The notes beneath the pieces were generated by a model. That model was not told the origin of the DNA. It did not search any database and saw nothing but the letters and a program-made list of their open reading frames with translations. The position numbers and the translations under genes were made by a program. A DNA stretch of 9,776 nucleotides from an uncultured Ruminococcus sp. (GTDB lineage: Bacteria; Bacillota_A; Clostridia; Oscillospirales; Ruminococcaceae), in contig ONBA01000058.1 of the NCBI GenBank assembly GCA_900315975.1, positions 1 to 9,776 of the forward strand, given 5' to 3'. Shown here piece by piece: positions 1-6,173 of the stretch. Each line of letters opens with the position of its first letter. Within the stretch, counting starts at the first letter, position 1.

Positions 1-480
1 GATCACACGGTTCAGCTTGTGTTCGATACGGTCACGCTTTGCGGTCAGGGTGTCGATCTTCTTCCAACCCTGATCTATCTTTTCCTGCCGCTTCGGGATT
101 TTGACCTCACGGATTGCCTGAATACGCTTCTCGTTATTGGCAATGATCGTGCGGATACCTGGCAGATTGCCGATAGTCGCTTTCAGCATACGGTTCGTAT
201 CTTCGAGCTTGTCCGCTTTCGCACTCAGGGCTTCGATCTTCGCCTTGTTGCGGTCGATCCTGTCCGTCTGATTGGCGATTTTCTCGTCAATAGAATCGAT
301 ACGACTCTGATGATGCTCCGACTTTGCGTTCAGAAAAGGAAGAAGCTTTCCCGACTTCTGAGTGCCGGACTCTTCCTGCTGCTGTTCCTGCGCCTGCGCC
401 TGTTTTCTTCTAATTTCCTCCTCCGCATCGACCACAGGCTGGTCGGCGGTTCTCTTATCGTCATTATCCTGTACGGGCAT
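1..480 (-). CDS. Coiled-coil hypothetical protein, C-terminus cut by window edge
   Basis: The reading frame is open from the ATG at 480 through base 1 (160 codons) and continues beyond the window. The first ~45 residues are charged and Gln-rich (a run of Gln and Glu near residues 28-36), so probably disordered. From about residue 52 to the edge the protein is rich in Lys, Glu, Asp, Ile and Leu in heptad-like spacing, as expected for a long helical coiled coil, interrupted near residues 104-110 by a short LPGI-type segment. A GAGG ribosome binding site lies 6 nt before the start, and the preceding 27-aa gene ends 8 nt upstream, so the two are co-transcribed. The plus-strand open frame covering the same DNA looks like a shadow. 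No enzyme motif is visible. Similar helical proteins occur in Clostridia conjugative elements, but I cannot assign a function. Confidence 0.75.
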   Translation of the reverse strand, partial: MPVQDNDDKRTADQPVVDAEEEIRRKQAQAQEQQQEESGTQKSGKLLPFLNAKSEHHQSRIDSIDEKIANQTDRIDRNKAKIEALSAKADKLEDTNRMLKATIGNLPGIRTIIANNEKRIQAIREVKIPKRQEKIDQGWKKIDTLTAKRDRIEHKLNRVI

Positions 481-488
481 AGGCTACC

Positions 489-572
489 TCACTTTCTGCG
501 CTTTACGATGACAACAACTGCGGTTGTGACTGCTGCGATAACCGCACTTCCGATGATGATAAACTTCTTCAT
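489..572 (-). CDS. 27-aa single-pass membrane micro-protein
   Basis: This small gene encodes 27 residues: two N-terminal lysines, an unbroken hydrophobic stretch of about 20 residues (Ile, Ala, Val, Thr), then a basic Lys-Arg-Arg-Lys tail. This is the pattern of a single transmembrane helix with a positively charged end. Its ATG overlaps the stop of the upstream 230-aa gene as ATGA, and an AAGGAAG-type ribosome binding site lies about 7-10 nt before the start. The stop is followed 8 nt later by the next start. Overlap, ribosome binding site and clean composition support a real gene despite its size. The function is unknown; a small membrane accessory subunit of the element is one possibility. 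Confidence 0.65.
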   Translation of the reverse strand: MKKFIIIGSAVIAAVTTAVVVIVKRRK

Positions 573-1261
573 GGTCTGTTCTTCCTTTCTCTTTCTTCTG
601 TCTGAGCAATTCGCTCCTGTTCGTCACGCTGTCTGCGTCGGGCGATCTCAGCCAGATGTTTATGGGCTTCTCTTGTAAAGTGGTCATTGGCATGGCGGCG
701 TTGGTATTCATCGTAAAGCTCCGTAAATGAGCGAACTTTATCTGCCGTATGCACAGGTTCGGCAGGAGTTTTCTCTTGTGCCTTCTTGCGTTCGTACTCA
801 GAAATATCCGAGAGCGTTCTGCCGTTGACCGTGATGATACGGTCAAGCTCACGCTGAAGCGTAGCCCTGTCACAGAGCCAAAGGTCAACATAGAACTTGC
901 AGAGCAATAGCTGAACTTCATCGGGACGGGACTGCAAAAAGCTCACGGTTGTATTCAAAAGCTCCGCAACCTCACCGAGCAGACGATAATAGCCGTCCGG
1001 TACTCCGTAAACTTGCAGCTCACGGAGCAATGCTTCATAGTCGCCGGACTGTGCCTTTGCGATGATCTCCTCGACCTGTTCCTTATAACTGCCGTCATAG
1101 GTCAGTACCATTTCGTTATCGCCAAATCGGGCAGAAAAAGGAATATTGCTCTTGTCGAGAGCCACCACGATAGCCTGCGCCTTGTCCGTTTCAATGCGGA
1201 TAAACTCACGATTCTGGATAGCGGAGACTTCGATACCGCCGATATATGGGAAATCTGTCAC
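569..1261 (-). CDS. Hypothetical protein, 230 aa, helical with basic/acidic C-terminal tail
   Basis: I chose the GTG at 1261 because it overlaps the upstream stop as GTGA, the coupling style used elsewhere in this operon; the longer open frame runs out of frame through the upstream gene. A GGGAG site lies about 11 nt upstream. Residues 1-70 look like a small alpha/beta domain (alternating strands around IEVSAI, FIRIET and MVLTYD, then a helix). Residues 75-150 are helical and leucine-rich with several aromatic residues. The last ~55 residues are almost entirely charged (Arg, Glu, Gln, Lys) and likely form an exposed helix. There is no signal peptide, membrane segment or recognisable catalytic motif. 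It is a cytoplasmic accessory protein of unknown function. Confidence 0.75.
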   Translation of the reverse strand: MTDFPYIGGIEVSAIQNREFIRIETDKAQAIVVALDKSNIPFSARFGDNEMVLTYDGSYKEQVEEIIAKAQSGDYEALLRELQVYGVPDGYYRLLGEVAELLNTTVSFLQSRPDEVQLLLCKFYVDLWLCDRATLQRELDRIITVNGRTLSDISEYERKKAQEKTPAEPVHTADKVRSFTELYDEYQRRHANDHFTREAHKHLAEIARRRQRDEQERIAQTEERERKNRP

Positions 1262-1773
1262 GGAGCGATCATCTCCCTGATCGTGTCGATAAGGTCGGTA
1301 TTGGTGCTGTCGGCATCGTACTCCATTGCATACGCACCGCATACATTTTCCTGAATACGGCGAGGGAGCGACCTCAGCTCACGAACGGGAGTGCCGATGA
1401 GCTTCGCCACATTCGGGAGGTCTGCGACCGCAAGAGCCTTGTTCACAAGGTCATAAAAACGGGCGGTCTGAGAGCTGTCCATCATGAACTCATAGACGAT
1501 CGTCTGCTGAGTTTCATAGTCGAGGCTGCGGAGCGTTTCAATGGTGATGCCCGTGGAATTGGCGACCTCGCTCAGCTCAATGTAGATAGAGCCTTTCTGC
1601 CACAGATTGTCGAGGGCTTCAAAGACCGCCTTCTTGTCCTCATCGTTTTTCACGGCGACCTGCTCAAAGACTGCCGTCATACTGTTTTTGATCTCATCGT
1701 CCATAGCGGAAATGCTGTCCTCGGAGACACCGAGGATCTTTGCGACTTCCGCAAGCTGAACATCATTCATCAT
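1258..1773 (-). CDS. 171-aa helical protein with a threefold repeated motif
   Basis: The start is taken at the ATG at 1773, one of two adjacent ATGs (the other at 1770). An AGGAGG site embedded in the acidic tail of the upstream gene sits 9 nt before it; a further ATG at 1779 is too close to that site. The gene overlaps the upstream stop by 11 nt and ends in a GTGA overlap with the next gene. The protein is predicted almost wholly helical, and a ~30-residue unit occurs three times, beginning near residues 7, 67 and 119: Leu-x-x-Val-Ala, then Gly, then a Leu/Met-x-x-Leu/Met pair, then a polar helix. This suggests a repeat-built scaffold or an array of small helical bundles. No catalytic residues are apparent and I do not recognise the family. 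Confidence 0.75.
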   Translation of the reverse strand: MMNDVQLAEVAKILGVSEDSISAMDDEIKNSMTAVFEQVAVKNDEDKKAVFEALDNLWQKGSIYIELSEVANSTGITIETLRSLDYETQQTIVYEFMMDSSQTARFYDLVNKALAVADLPNVAKLIGTPVRELRSLPRRIQENVCGAYAMEYDADSTNTDLIDTIREMIAP

Positions 1774-2098
1774 CTTCATCGTCCTCCTCATCATAGAAGT
1801 CATCGTCCTCATCTTCATACGCCATTCTGTTGTTTTCAACCAACAGCCAGAATAAACCCTGAAATTCTCTGGTAGAAAGCAAAACAAATCCGTCGCTGTC
1901 GGTGTTCCGTAGAATCCAGTTCTTTAGATACGCATTTCTCTCTAATAAATCCTCAAGATTTTTTCGTCTATCCTCGGAAATATCATCGAATGACAACTCC
2001 TGCTTTCTTTCATAGGTGTTTCTGCTGATCTGCCTTATAAGATCGTAGAAATACCCCTTTCCGACATCTAATTTGATGTAGTCTGTTTCGTCATTCAT
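1763..2098 (-). CDS. 111-aa protein with highly acidic C-terminal tail
   Basis: The ATG at 2098 overlaps the topoisomerase stop as ATGA, so the two are probably translationally coupled; an alternative ATG at 2122 would need a 28-nt overlap and lacks a good ribosome site. The first ~90 residues form a compact, mostly helical domain with a conserved-looking hydrophobic stretch (residues 78-90, Leu-Leu-Ser-Thr through Trp-Leu-Leu). The last ~18 residues are nearly all Asp and Glu around a Phe-Tyr-Asp motif. Acidic tails of this kind can mimic DNA or dock basic partners, but no partner is shown here. It is placed directly behind topoisomerase III, so a role in modulating it is conceivable but is only inference. 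Confidence 0.75.
   Translation of the reverse strand: MNDETDYIKLDVGKGYFYDLIRQISRNTYERKQELSFDDISEDRRKNLEDLLERNAYLKNWILRNTDSDGFVLLSTREFQGLFWLLVENNRMAYEDEDDDFYDEEDDEDDE
1783..1788 (-). promoter_or_regulatory. AGGAGG ribosome binding site inside an acidic tail
   Basis: A perfect AGGAGG lies within Glu and Asp codons of the 111-aa gene and sits 9 nt before the ATG at 1773 of the next gene. It decides the start of the 171-aa protein and serves two purposes: coding for acidic residues and initiating the downstream cistron. Confidence 0.7.
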
Positions 2099-4113
2099 TT
2101 CTTGTCCCACACCGCTTTCCACTGGAAGTAAGTTCTGCCCTTGTATGTGGTTTCCTCAATTTCGGGATAGATCACGCTGCGACGTCCCTTGGTAAAAATA
2201 GAGGTGGACTTGCCGTTCAGGAGATACTTTACCTGAGCTGAGGACAGCTTCACGCCATAGACATTGCCGACACTCATGCCGCACTTTACCTTGCAGTAAA
2301 ATCCGTATTTACCGCCGATAATATCACCTCCGCATTTCGGGCATTTGCCGATAGGTTCGTGATATTGGCTTGCAAGGGAAACAGACTCGTCCTTAACACC
2401 GTAGTTGCTGCACATCGCCTTCACAAAGCGCTCTATATCCTGCATAAAGCTGACCTCGGAATAATCACCGTGTTCGACCTGCTGTAATCTTGTTTCCCAC
2501 TGAGCCGTGAGCTTCGGAGACTTCACCTCATCGGGGACAACGGTAATAAGTTCCTTGCCTTTATCCGTCGCCCTGAGCTGTTTGCCGACACGCTCCACAT
2601 AGCCATTTTTCACAAGTGCTTCAATGGTCGCCGCCCTTGTAGCAGGAGTGCCGAGTCCCTTTTTCTCCGTGTCCTCGTCATAGTCCTCATTTCCGGCTCT
2701 CTCCATAGCGGAAAGAAGCGTGTCCTCAGTGTAAGGCTTCGGCGGAGAAGTGAAGTGTTCGCCCTTGCTTGCATCAACCGTGAAGGTCTGTCCCTCAGTT
2801 ACCGCAGGGAGAGCCTTTTCCTCATTCTTTTTGTCGGACTGCTTGGCATAGGCTTTCCAACCCATTTCAAGCACCGTGCGGCCCGTTGCCATGAACTTCG
2901 TACCATTGCAGATACCTGTGAGCTTAACAGCTTCATACTTGTGAGCCGGAGCCGTTGCACAGATCAGCTTTGTGGCGATCAGCGTGAGGATATTTCTCTC
3001 ACCGGACGGCAGAGAAGAAAGGTCAGCCGTTGCGATACCGCTTGTGGGGATAATCGCATGATGCCCCGATACCTTGCTGTTGTTGATGACCTTTGAAATA
3101 TCGGGAGTATGCGAGATACCAAACCCGAAATAGGTATCACAGAGCTTTGCCACATCAAGTGCCGTCTGCGCCATATCATCGCTGAGATACTGGCTGTCAG
3201 TACGAGGATATGTAACGAGCTTGCCCTCATAGAGCGACTGCGTATAGTCGAGTGTCTGCTGCGCCGTATAGCCGAAAGCCTTGTTTGCTTCTCTTTGGAG
3301 CGTGGTCAGGTCATACAGCTTCGGAGCTTTATCGGTCTTGACCTCACGCTTGACCGATGAGATTGTGACCGACTTGCCGTCACAGGCAGAAACAAGCGTA
3401 TCAGCAACATTTTCATCGTCAATTCTTGCAGAAGAAAGAATGAACCCACCGCAGTTGAGGTCTGCCGTGTAATACTTCTGCTTGATAAATCCATTGACCT
3501 CCGCATCACGCTGAACGATCATCGCAAGTGTCGGAGTCTGCACTCTGCCGATATTGAGCTTGCCTCCGTAACGAACGGAAAACAAACGAGAGCCGTTCAT
3601 TCCCACAAGCCAGTCAGCCCTTGCACGGGCATAGCCTGCATTGAACAGATTATCGTATGCGGACATAGGCTTCATCGTTGTGAGTGCCTTGCGGATAGCC
3701 GACTCTTCAAGAGAAGAAACCCACAGTCGCTTGACGGGCTTTTTGCAGTTCGCCATGTTATAGACATAGCGGAAAATGCACTCGCCCTCACGGTCAGCGT
3801 CAGTTGCACAGACGATCTCCGACACATCAACTCTGTTCATAAGGTTTTTCAGCAGCTCATACTGAGCCTTTGTGCTGTCAGTCACACGGAACTGCCACTT
3901 TTCGGGTATCATTGGGAGCTGAGAAAAGCTCCACTTCTGGTCCCAACCGTTGCCGTAATCATTCGGATATTTCAGCCCGACTAAGTGACCGACACACCAC
4001 GATACAATGTAGCCATTGCCCTCGGTGTAGCCTTTCTGCGTGTTGTTCGCCCCGATTACGGAGCTGATGGCTCTCCCGACATTCGGTTTTTCACCGATGA
4101 TTAAAATTGACAT
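2095..4113 (-). CDS. topB: DNA topoisomerase III (type IA), plasmid/ICE type
   Basis: This 672-aa protein has the type IA topoisomerase layout. A TOPRIM domain occupies about residues 1-145, with Glu8 and the DADREGE metal-binding motif at 105-111. The catalytic domain carries the active-site Tyr302 within a TYPRTDS motif, plus the strand-binding segment near 186-196 and the GLGTPATRA signature at 486-494. A C-terminal segment has four cysteines (591, 594, 607, 611) in a likely zinc ribbon. The enzyme cuts one DNA strand through a 5'-phosphotyrosine link and decatenates or relaxes single-stranded regions; in conjugative elements such copies are thought to resolve transfer or replication intermediates. 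AAAGGA lies about 10 nt before the ATG. The length is normal for the family. The stop overlaps the next gene as ATGA. Its upstream region is the left end of the ATPase cassette, so its original promoter may have been displaced. Confidence 0.95.
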   Translation of the reverse strand: MSILIIGEKPNVGRAISSVIGANNTQKGYTEGNGYIVSWCVGHLVGLKYPNDYGNGWDQKWSFSQLPMIPEKWQFRVTDSTKAQYELLKNLMNRVDVSEIVCATDADREGECIFRYVYNMANCKKPVKRLWVSSLEESAIRKALTTMKPMSAYDNLFNAGYARARADWLVGMNGSRLFSVRYGGKLNIGRVQTPTLAMIVQRDAEVNGFIKQKYYTADLNCGGFILSSARIDDENVADTLVSACDGKSVTISSVKREVKTDKAPKLYDLTTLQREANKAFGYTAQQTLDYTQSLYEGKLVTYPRTDSQYLSDDMAQTALDVAKLCDTYFGFGISHTPDISKVINNSKVSGHHAIIPTSGIATADLSSLPSGERNILTLIATKLICATAPAHKYEAVKLTGICNGTKFMATGRTVLEMGWKAYAKQSDKKNEEKALPAVTEGQTFTVDASKGEHFTSPPKPYTEDTLLSAMERAGNEDYDEDTEKKGLGTPATRAATIEALVKNGYVERVGKQLRATDKGKELITVVPDEVKSPKLTAQWETRLQQVEHGDYSEVSFMQDIERFVKAMCSNYGVKDESVSLASQYHEPIGKCPKCGGDIIGGKYGFYCKVKCGMSVGNVYGVKLSSAQVKYLLNGKSTSIFTKGRRSVIYPEIEETTYKGRTYFQWKAVWDKK

Positions 4114-4131
4114 TTTTTCATTCCTTTCTAT

Positions 4132-4175
4132 TTCTATTTCCCAAAAATGAAAAATACTTGATTTTGGGAAATAGA
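4132..4175. repeat. Left 44-bp palindromic repeat flanking the ATPase gene
   Basis: This 44-bp copy matches the one at 5410-5453 at 39 of 44 positions, in the same orientation and with no gaps. Inside it, CTATTTCCCAAAA and TTTTGGGAAATAG form perfect 13-bp inverted arms around a short AT-rich spacer, where four of the five differences fall. The fifth is in the left arm. It begins 19 nt upstream of the topB start. The right arm falls between the -35 and -10 elements of the ATPase promoter, so it could act as an operator, as a cassette end, or both. Confidence 0.8.
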
Positions 4176-4186
4176 TGTGGTATAAT
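4158..4186 (+). promoter_or_regulatory. Sigma-A-type promoter of the ATPase gene
   Basis: TTGATT (4158-4163) and TATAAT (4181-4186) are separated by 17 nt, and the -10 is preceded by TG plus one base (extended -10). It reads towards the ATPase ATG at 4211, leaving a leader of roughly 20 nt containing AAAGGAG (4193-4199). The spacer contains the right arm of the palindromic repeat, so a protein bound there would block transcription. Confidence 0.7.
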
Positions 4187-4210
4187 AATGGTAAAGGAGC
4201 GTGATAGCTT

Positions 4211-5404
4211 ATGAAACTGATAGACAGAAACGATTACCTGAACAAAGTTATCAATGTGATCGGTACACCCGATATTAAGGTAATAACAGGAGTCCGCCGA
4301 AGCGGTAAGTCCAAATTGCTCGAAGCGTTCAAGCGTTATATCACCGATCATGTCGAAAATGCTAATATAATCCACATCAACTTCAACCTTCCGGATTTCG
4401 ATGAACTGACTGAATACCGTCCTCTATATGACTATATCAATGCCGCCTACAAAGAGGGCGTAGATAACTTTGTCCTGATAGACGAAATACAGATGTGTAA
4501 TAACTTTGAGAAAGCCATAAACGGTTTACACGCTTCGGAAAAGTTCGATATATATATCACAGGCTCTAATGCGTTCCTGTTAAGCTCCGACCTCGCAACA
4601 TTATTCACGGGCAGGACTTTTGAGATAAAAGTCTATCCTTTCTCTTTTGCCGAATATGTAAAATATTTCGGATATACCGACCTATACGCCGCCTTTGACA
4701 AATATGTCAGTGAAGGCGGTATGGCTGGTTCCTATGTATATAAAGACAGGGAGGCAAAGTATGATTATATCGCAGAGGTCTTTAATACACTGATTGTCAG
4801 GGATATTCGCAAGAAATACAAGATACGCAATACTGCACTTATGGACAGGATCTCGGATTTCCTTATGGATAATATCTCAAATCTCACATCTGCAAGAACT
4901 ATCGCAGATACCTTTAACAGCCATAAGGATAAGATCAATCACAAGACCGTAGGCTCATATATGCAGTATCTCTGCAATGCTTTTGCATTTTATAAGGTGC
5001 GTAGATATGACATCAAAGGAAAGAAGTATCTCTCGACTACCGAAAAATACTACCTCAGCGACCATTCCTTCCGCTATGCCAAGCTCGGAACGAAGAACAT
5101 GGACTACGGCAGGGTGCTTGAAAACATTGTAGCCATAGAGCTTCTGCGCCGTGGATACGAGGTGTATGTTGGAGTTCTCTACAAGAAAGAGGTTGACTTT
5201 GTAGCGATCAAGCGTGATGAAAAGCTGTATATCCAAGTATCCGATAACATCACCGATGATAAGACATTTCAGCGTGAGGTATCTCCGCTGCTGTCCATTC
5301 AGGACGCATACCCGAAAATGCTTATCGCAAGGACACGCCACGACGCTTATCAGTATGAGGGTATCCGGATAGTTGATTTTTCTGACTGGCTCACAAGCAT
5401 ATAA
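4211..5404 (+). CDS. AAA_14/DUF4143-family ATPase
   Basis: This is a 397-aa P-loop ATPase. The Walker A motif GVRRSGKS lies at residues 27-34, Walker B (FVLIDE) at 87-92 and the sensor TGSN at 117-120. The TGR and YPFSFAEY segment (133-149) is typical of the AAA_14 family. Residues ~200-260 look like a winged-helix region. The C-terminal DUF4143 part resembles a PD-(D/E)xK fold, with Glu304 and Asp329 in an EVDF context but Gln342 where a nuclease would usually have Glu, so nuclease activity is doubtful. An AAAGGAG site lies 11 nt before the ATG. It is the only plus-strand gene, has its own promoter and terminator, and is framed by matching 44-bp repeats. Its codons look more AT-rich than its neighbours'. 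Members are common and often multicopy in bacteria and archaea; their cellular role is not settled. Confidence 0.9.
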   Translation: MKLIDRNDYLNKVINVIGTPDIKVITGVRRSGKSKLLEAFKRYITDHVENANIIHINFNLPDFDELTEYRPLYDYINAAYKEGVDNFVLIDEIQMCNNFEKAINGLHASEKFDIYITGSNAFLLSSDLATLFTGRTFEIKVYPFSFAEYVKYFGYTDLYAAFDKYVSEGGMAGSYVYKDREAKYDYIAEVFNTLIVRDIRKKYKIRNTALMDRISDFLMDNISNLTSARTIADTFNSHKDKINHKTVGSYMQYLCNAFAFYKVRRYDIKGKKYLSTTEKYYLSDHSFRYAKLGTKNMDYGRVLENIVAIELLRRGYEVYVGVLYKKEVDFVAIKRDEKLYIQVSDNITDDKTFQREVSPLLSIQDAYPKMLIARTRHDAYQYEGIRIVDFSDWLTSI

Positions 5405-5409
5405 CACAG

Positions 5410-5453
5410 TTCTGTTTCCCAAAAATGAAAACTATTCAATTTTGGGAAATAGA
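5410..5453. repeat. Right 44-bp palindromic repeat flanking the ATPase gene
   Basis: This copy begins 6 nt after the ATPase stop codon. It matches the left copy at 4132-4175 at 39 of 44 positions. Its inverted arms (CTGTTTCCCAAAA and TTTTGGGAAATAG) carry one mismatch over 13 bp. Unlike the left copy it is not followed by a -10 element, so a promoter role alone does not explain why it exists. Confidence 0.8.
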
Positions 5454-5455
5454 GA

Positions 5456-5537
5456 GCAATTGCTTTTCTCCTAATAAAGAGCTGTTTTTAGAGGAAAGAT
5501 AATTTTTTAGGAGAATAATTAGGAGAAAAGCATTTGC
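5456..5537. repeat. Large imperfect inverted repeat with tandem 12-mers
   Basis: GCAATTGCTTTTCTCCTAAT at 5456-5475 is matched by its reverse complement at 5518-5537 in 19 of 20 positions, enclosing a 42-nt AT-rich loop. Within the loop and right arm, TTAGGAGAATAA and TTAGGAGAAAAG (5507-5518, 5519-5530) form a 12-bp tandem repeat, so the left arm could pair with either copy. No open frame follows the AGGAG motifs on the plus strand. It lies in the 186-nt gap between the ends of two convergent genes. Confidence 0.65.
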
Positions 5538-5542
5538 TTATC

Positions 5543-5578
5543 AAAGCACATTCTCGTTATGAGGGTGTGCTTTTCTTG
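5543..5578 (+). terminator. Rho-independent terminator after the ATPase gene
   Basis: AAAGCACA at 5543-5550 pairs with TGTGCTTT at 5566-5573, extended by CTC/GAG-type pairs towards a loop near 5556-5560, and is followed by a T-rich tract (TTTTCTT). The T tract lies on the plus strand, so this terminates plus-strand transcription from the ATPase side; the reverse complement lacks a matching T run. Confidence 0.75.
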
Positions 5579-5590
5579 TATGCCATATCA

Positions 5591-6154
5591 TCAGATCAGC
5601 TTTGTAAGCTCCACATTTTTGATGTACACCTTATGTCTGAACCTGTTGTTTTTCTCTGAGATATAGCCTGCATTCTCAAAAAGAATGAGGATACGCTCCG
5701 CAGTATCGTAGGAACAGCCTGTTGCAGCTCGTATAGCCTTATTGGTGATGTACGAAGAATGCTTCGTAGCTACAAGCGCTCGTAACGCTGTCTCCGTCGG
5801 AATATCGTCCAGATCAATAGCGTTCAGCCTGACATAGAAGCAATCACCGTTCTCACAGTTTTCATCGTAACCGACCGGAGAGTGTATGCCGTGATGATCG
5901 GTATACTGCTCCTCATGAGAAAAATTGCCGTTCATAGGTGCAAGGCACTCATCATCAGGCTCGTCCATGTTATCGTAGAACCTGTACTCGTACTCATCAT
6001 CGTCAAGCTCGATGCCGTCCTCGTCGTCACCGTACTTCTCACGGAAACACTCGTTGACCTCACCGCTGCACTCACCGAGCTTGTAAACAGCGTAGGCGAT
6101 ACCTCCGATAGCGCCGAGTCCGATGACACCCTTGATGATCTTCTTTACGTTCAT
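5591..6154 (-). CDS. Membrane-anchored protein with FtsK-gamma-like winged helix
   Basis: The start is the ATG at 6154, 8 nt after a GGAGG site (6163-6167); an earlier in-frame ATG at 6169 overlaps that site and is unlikely to be used. The 187-aa protein has Lys residues at its N-terminus, then a glycine-rich hydrophobic segment at about 9-25 fitting one transmembrane helix. A Cys- and acid-rich linker (40-105) follows, including a Phe-Tyr-Asp in an acidic run at 59-61. The C-terminal ~65 residues resemble the winged-helix gamma domain of FtsK/SpoIIIE translocases: a helix, then Gly-Cys-Ser-Tyr-x-x-Ala-Glu-Arg-Ile-Leu, then Phe-Glu-x-Ala-Gly-Tyr-Ile and a basic wing. No motor domain is present. 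By inference it binds DNA at the membrane. It lies 19 nt downstream of the FN3 gene and ends facing the ATPase cassette. Confidence 0.75.
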   Translation of the reverse strand: MNVKKIIKGVIGLGAIGGIAYAVYKLGECSGEVNECFREKYGDDEDGIELDDDEYEYRFYDNMDEPDDECLAPMNGNFSHEEQYTDHHGIHSPVGYDENCENGDCFYVRLNAIDLDDIPTETALRALVATKHSSYITNKAIRAATGCSYDTAERILILFENAGYISEKNNRFRHKVYIKNVELTKLI

Positions 6155-6173
6155 AATAGAAACCTCCATGATC

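Noticed and set aside
19..678. 219-aa plus-strand open frame
   Set aside because: It lies opposite the coiled-coil gene and other minus-strand genes, has no good ribosome site, and its Leu/Arg-rich composition is what the complement of Glu/Lys/Gln-rich coding gives.
484..921. 145-aa minus-strand frame
   Set aside because: It overlaps the 230-aa gene in another frame and lacks a ribosome site; the well-supported 27-aa gene and 230-aa gene explain the DNA better.
1246..1875. 209-aa plus-strand open frame
   Set aside because: It runs antisense to the 171-aa gene and across two coupled junctions, with a His/Asp-rich shadow composition and no ribosome site.
5456..5537. Terminal inverted repeats of a transposon or MITE
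   Set aside because: The arms are suggestive, but no flanking target duplication was found and one copy alone cannot establish mobility; kept only as a repeat.
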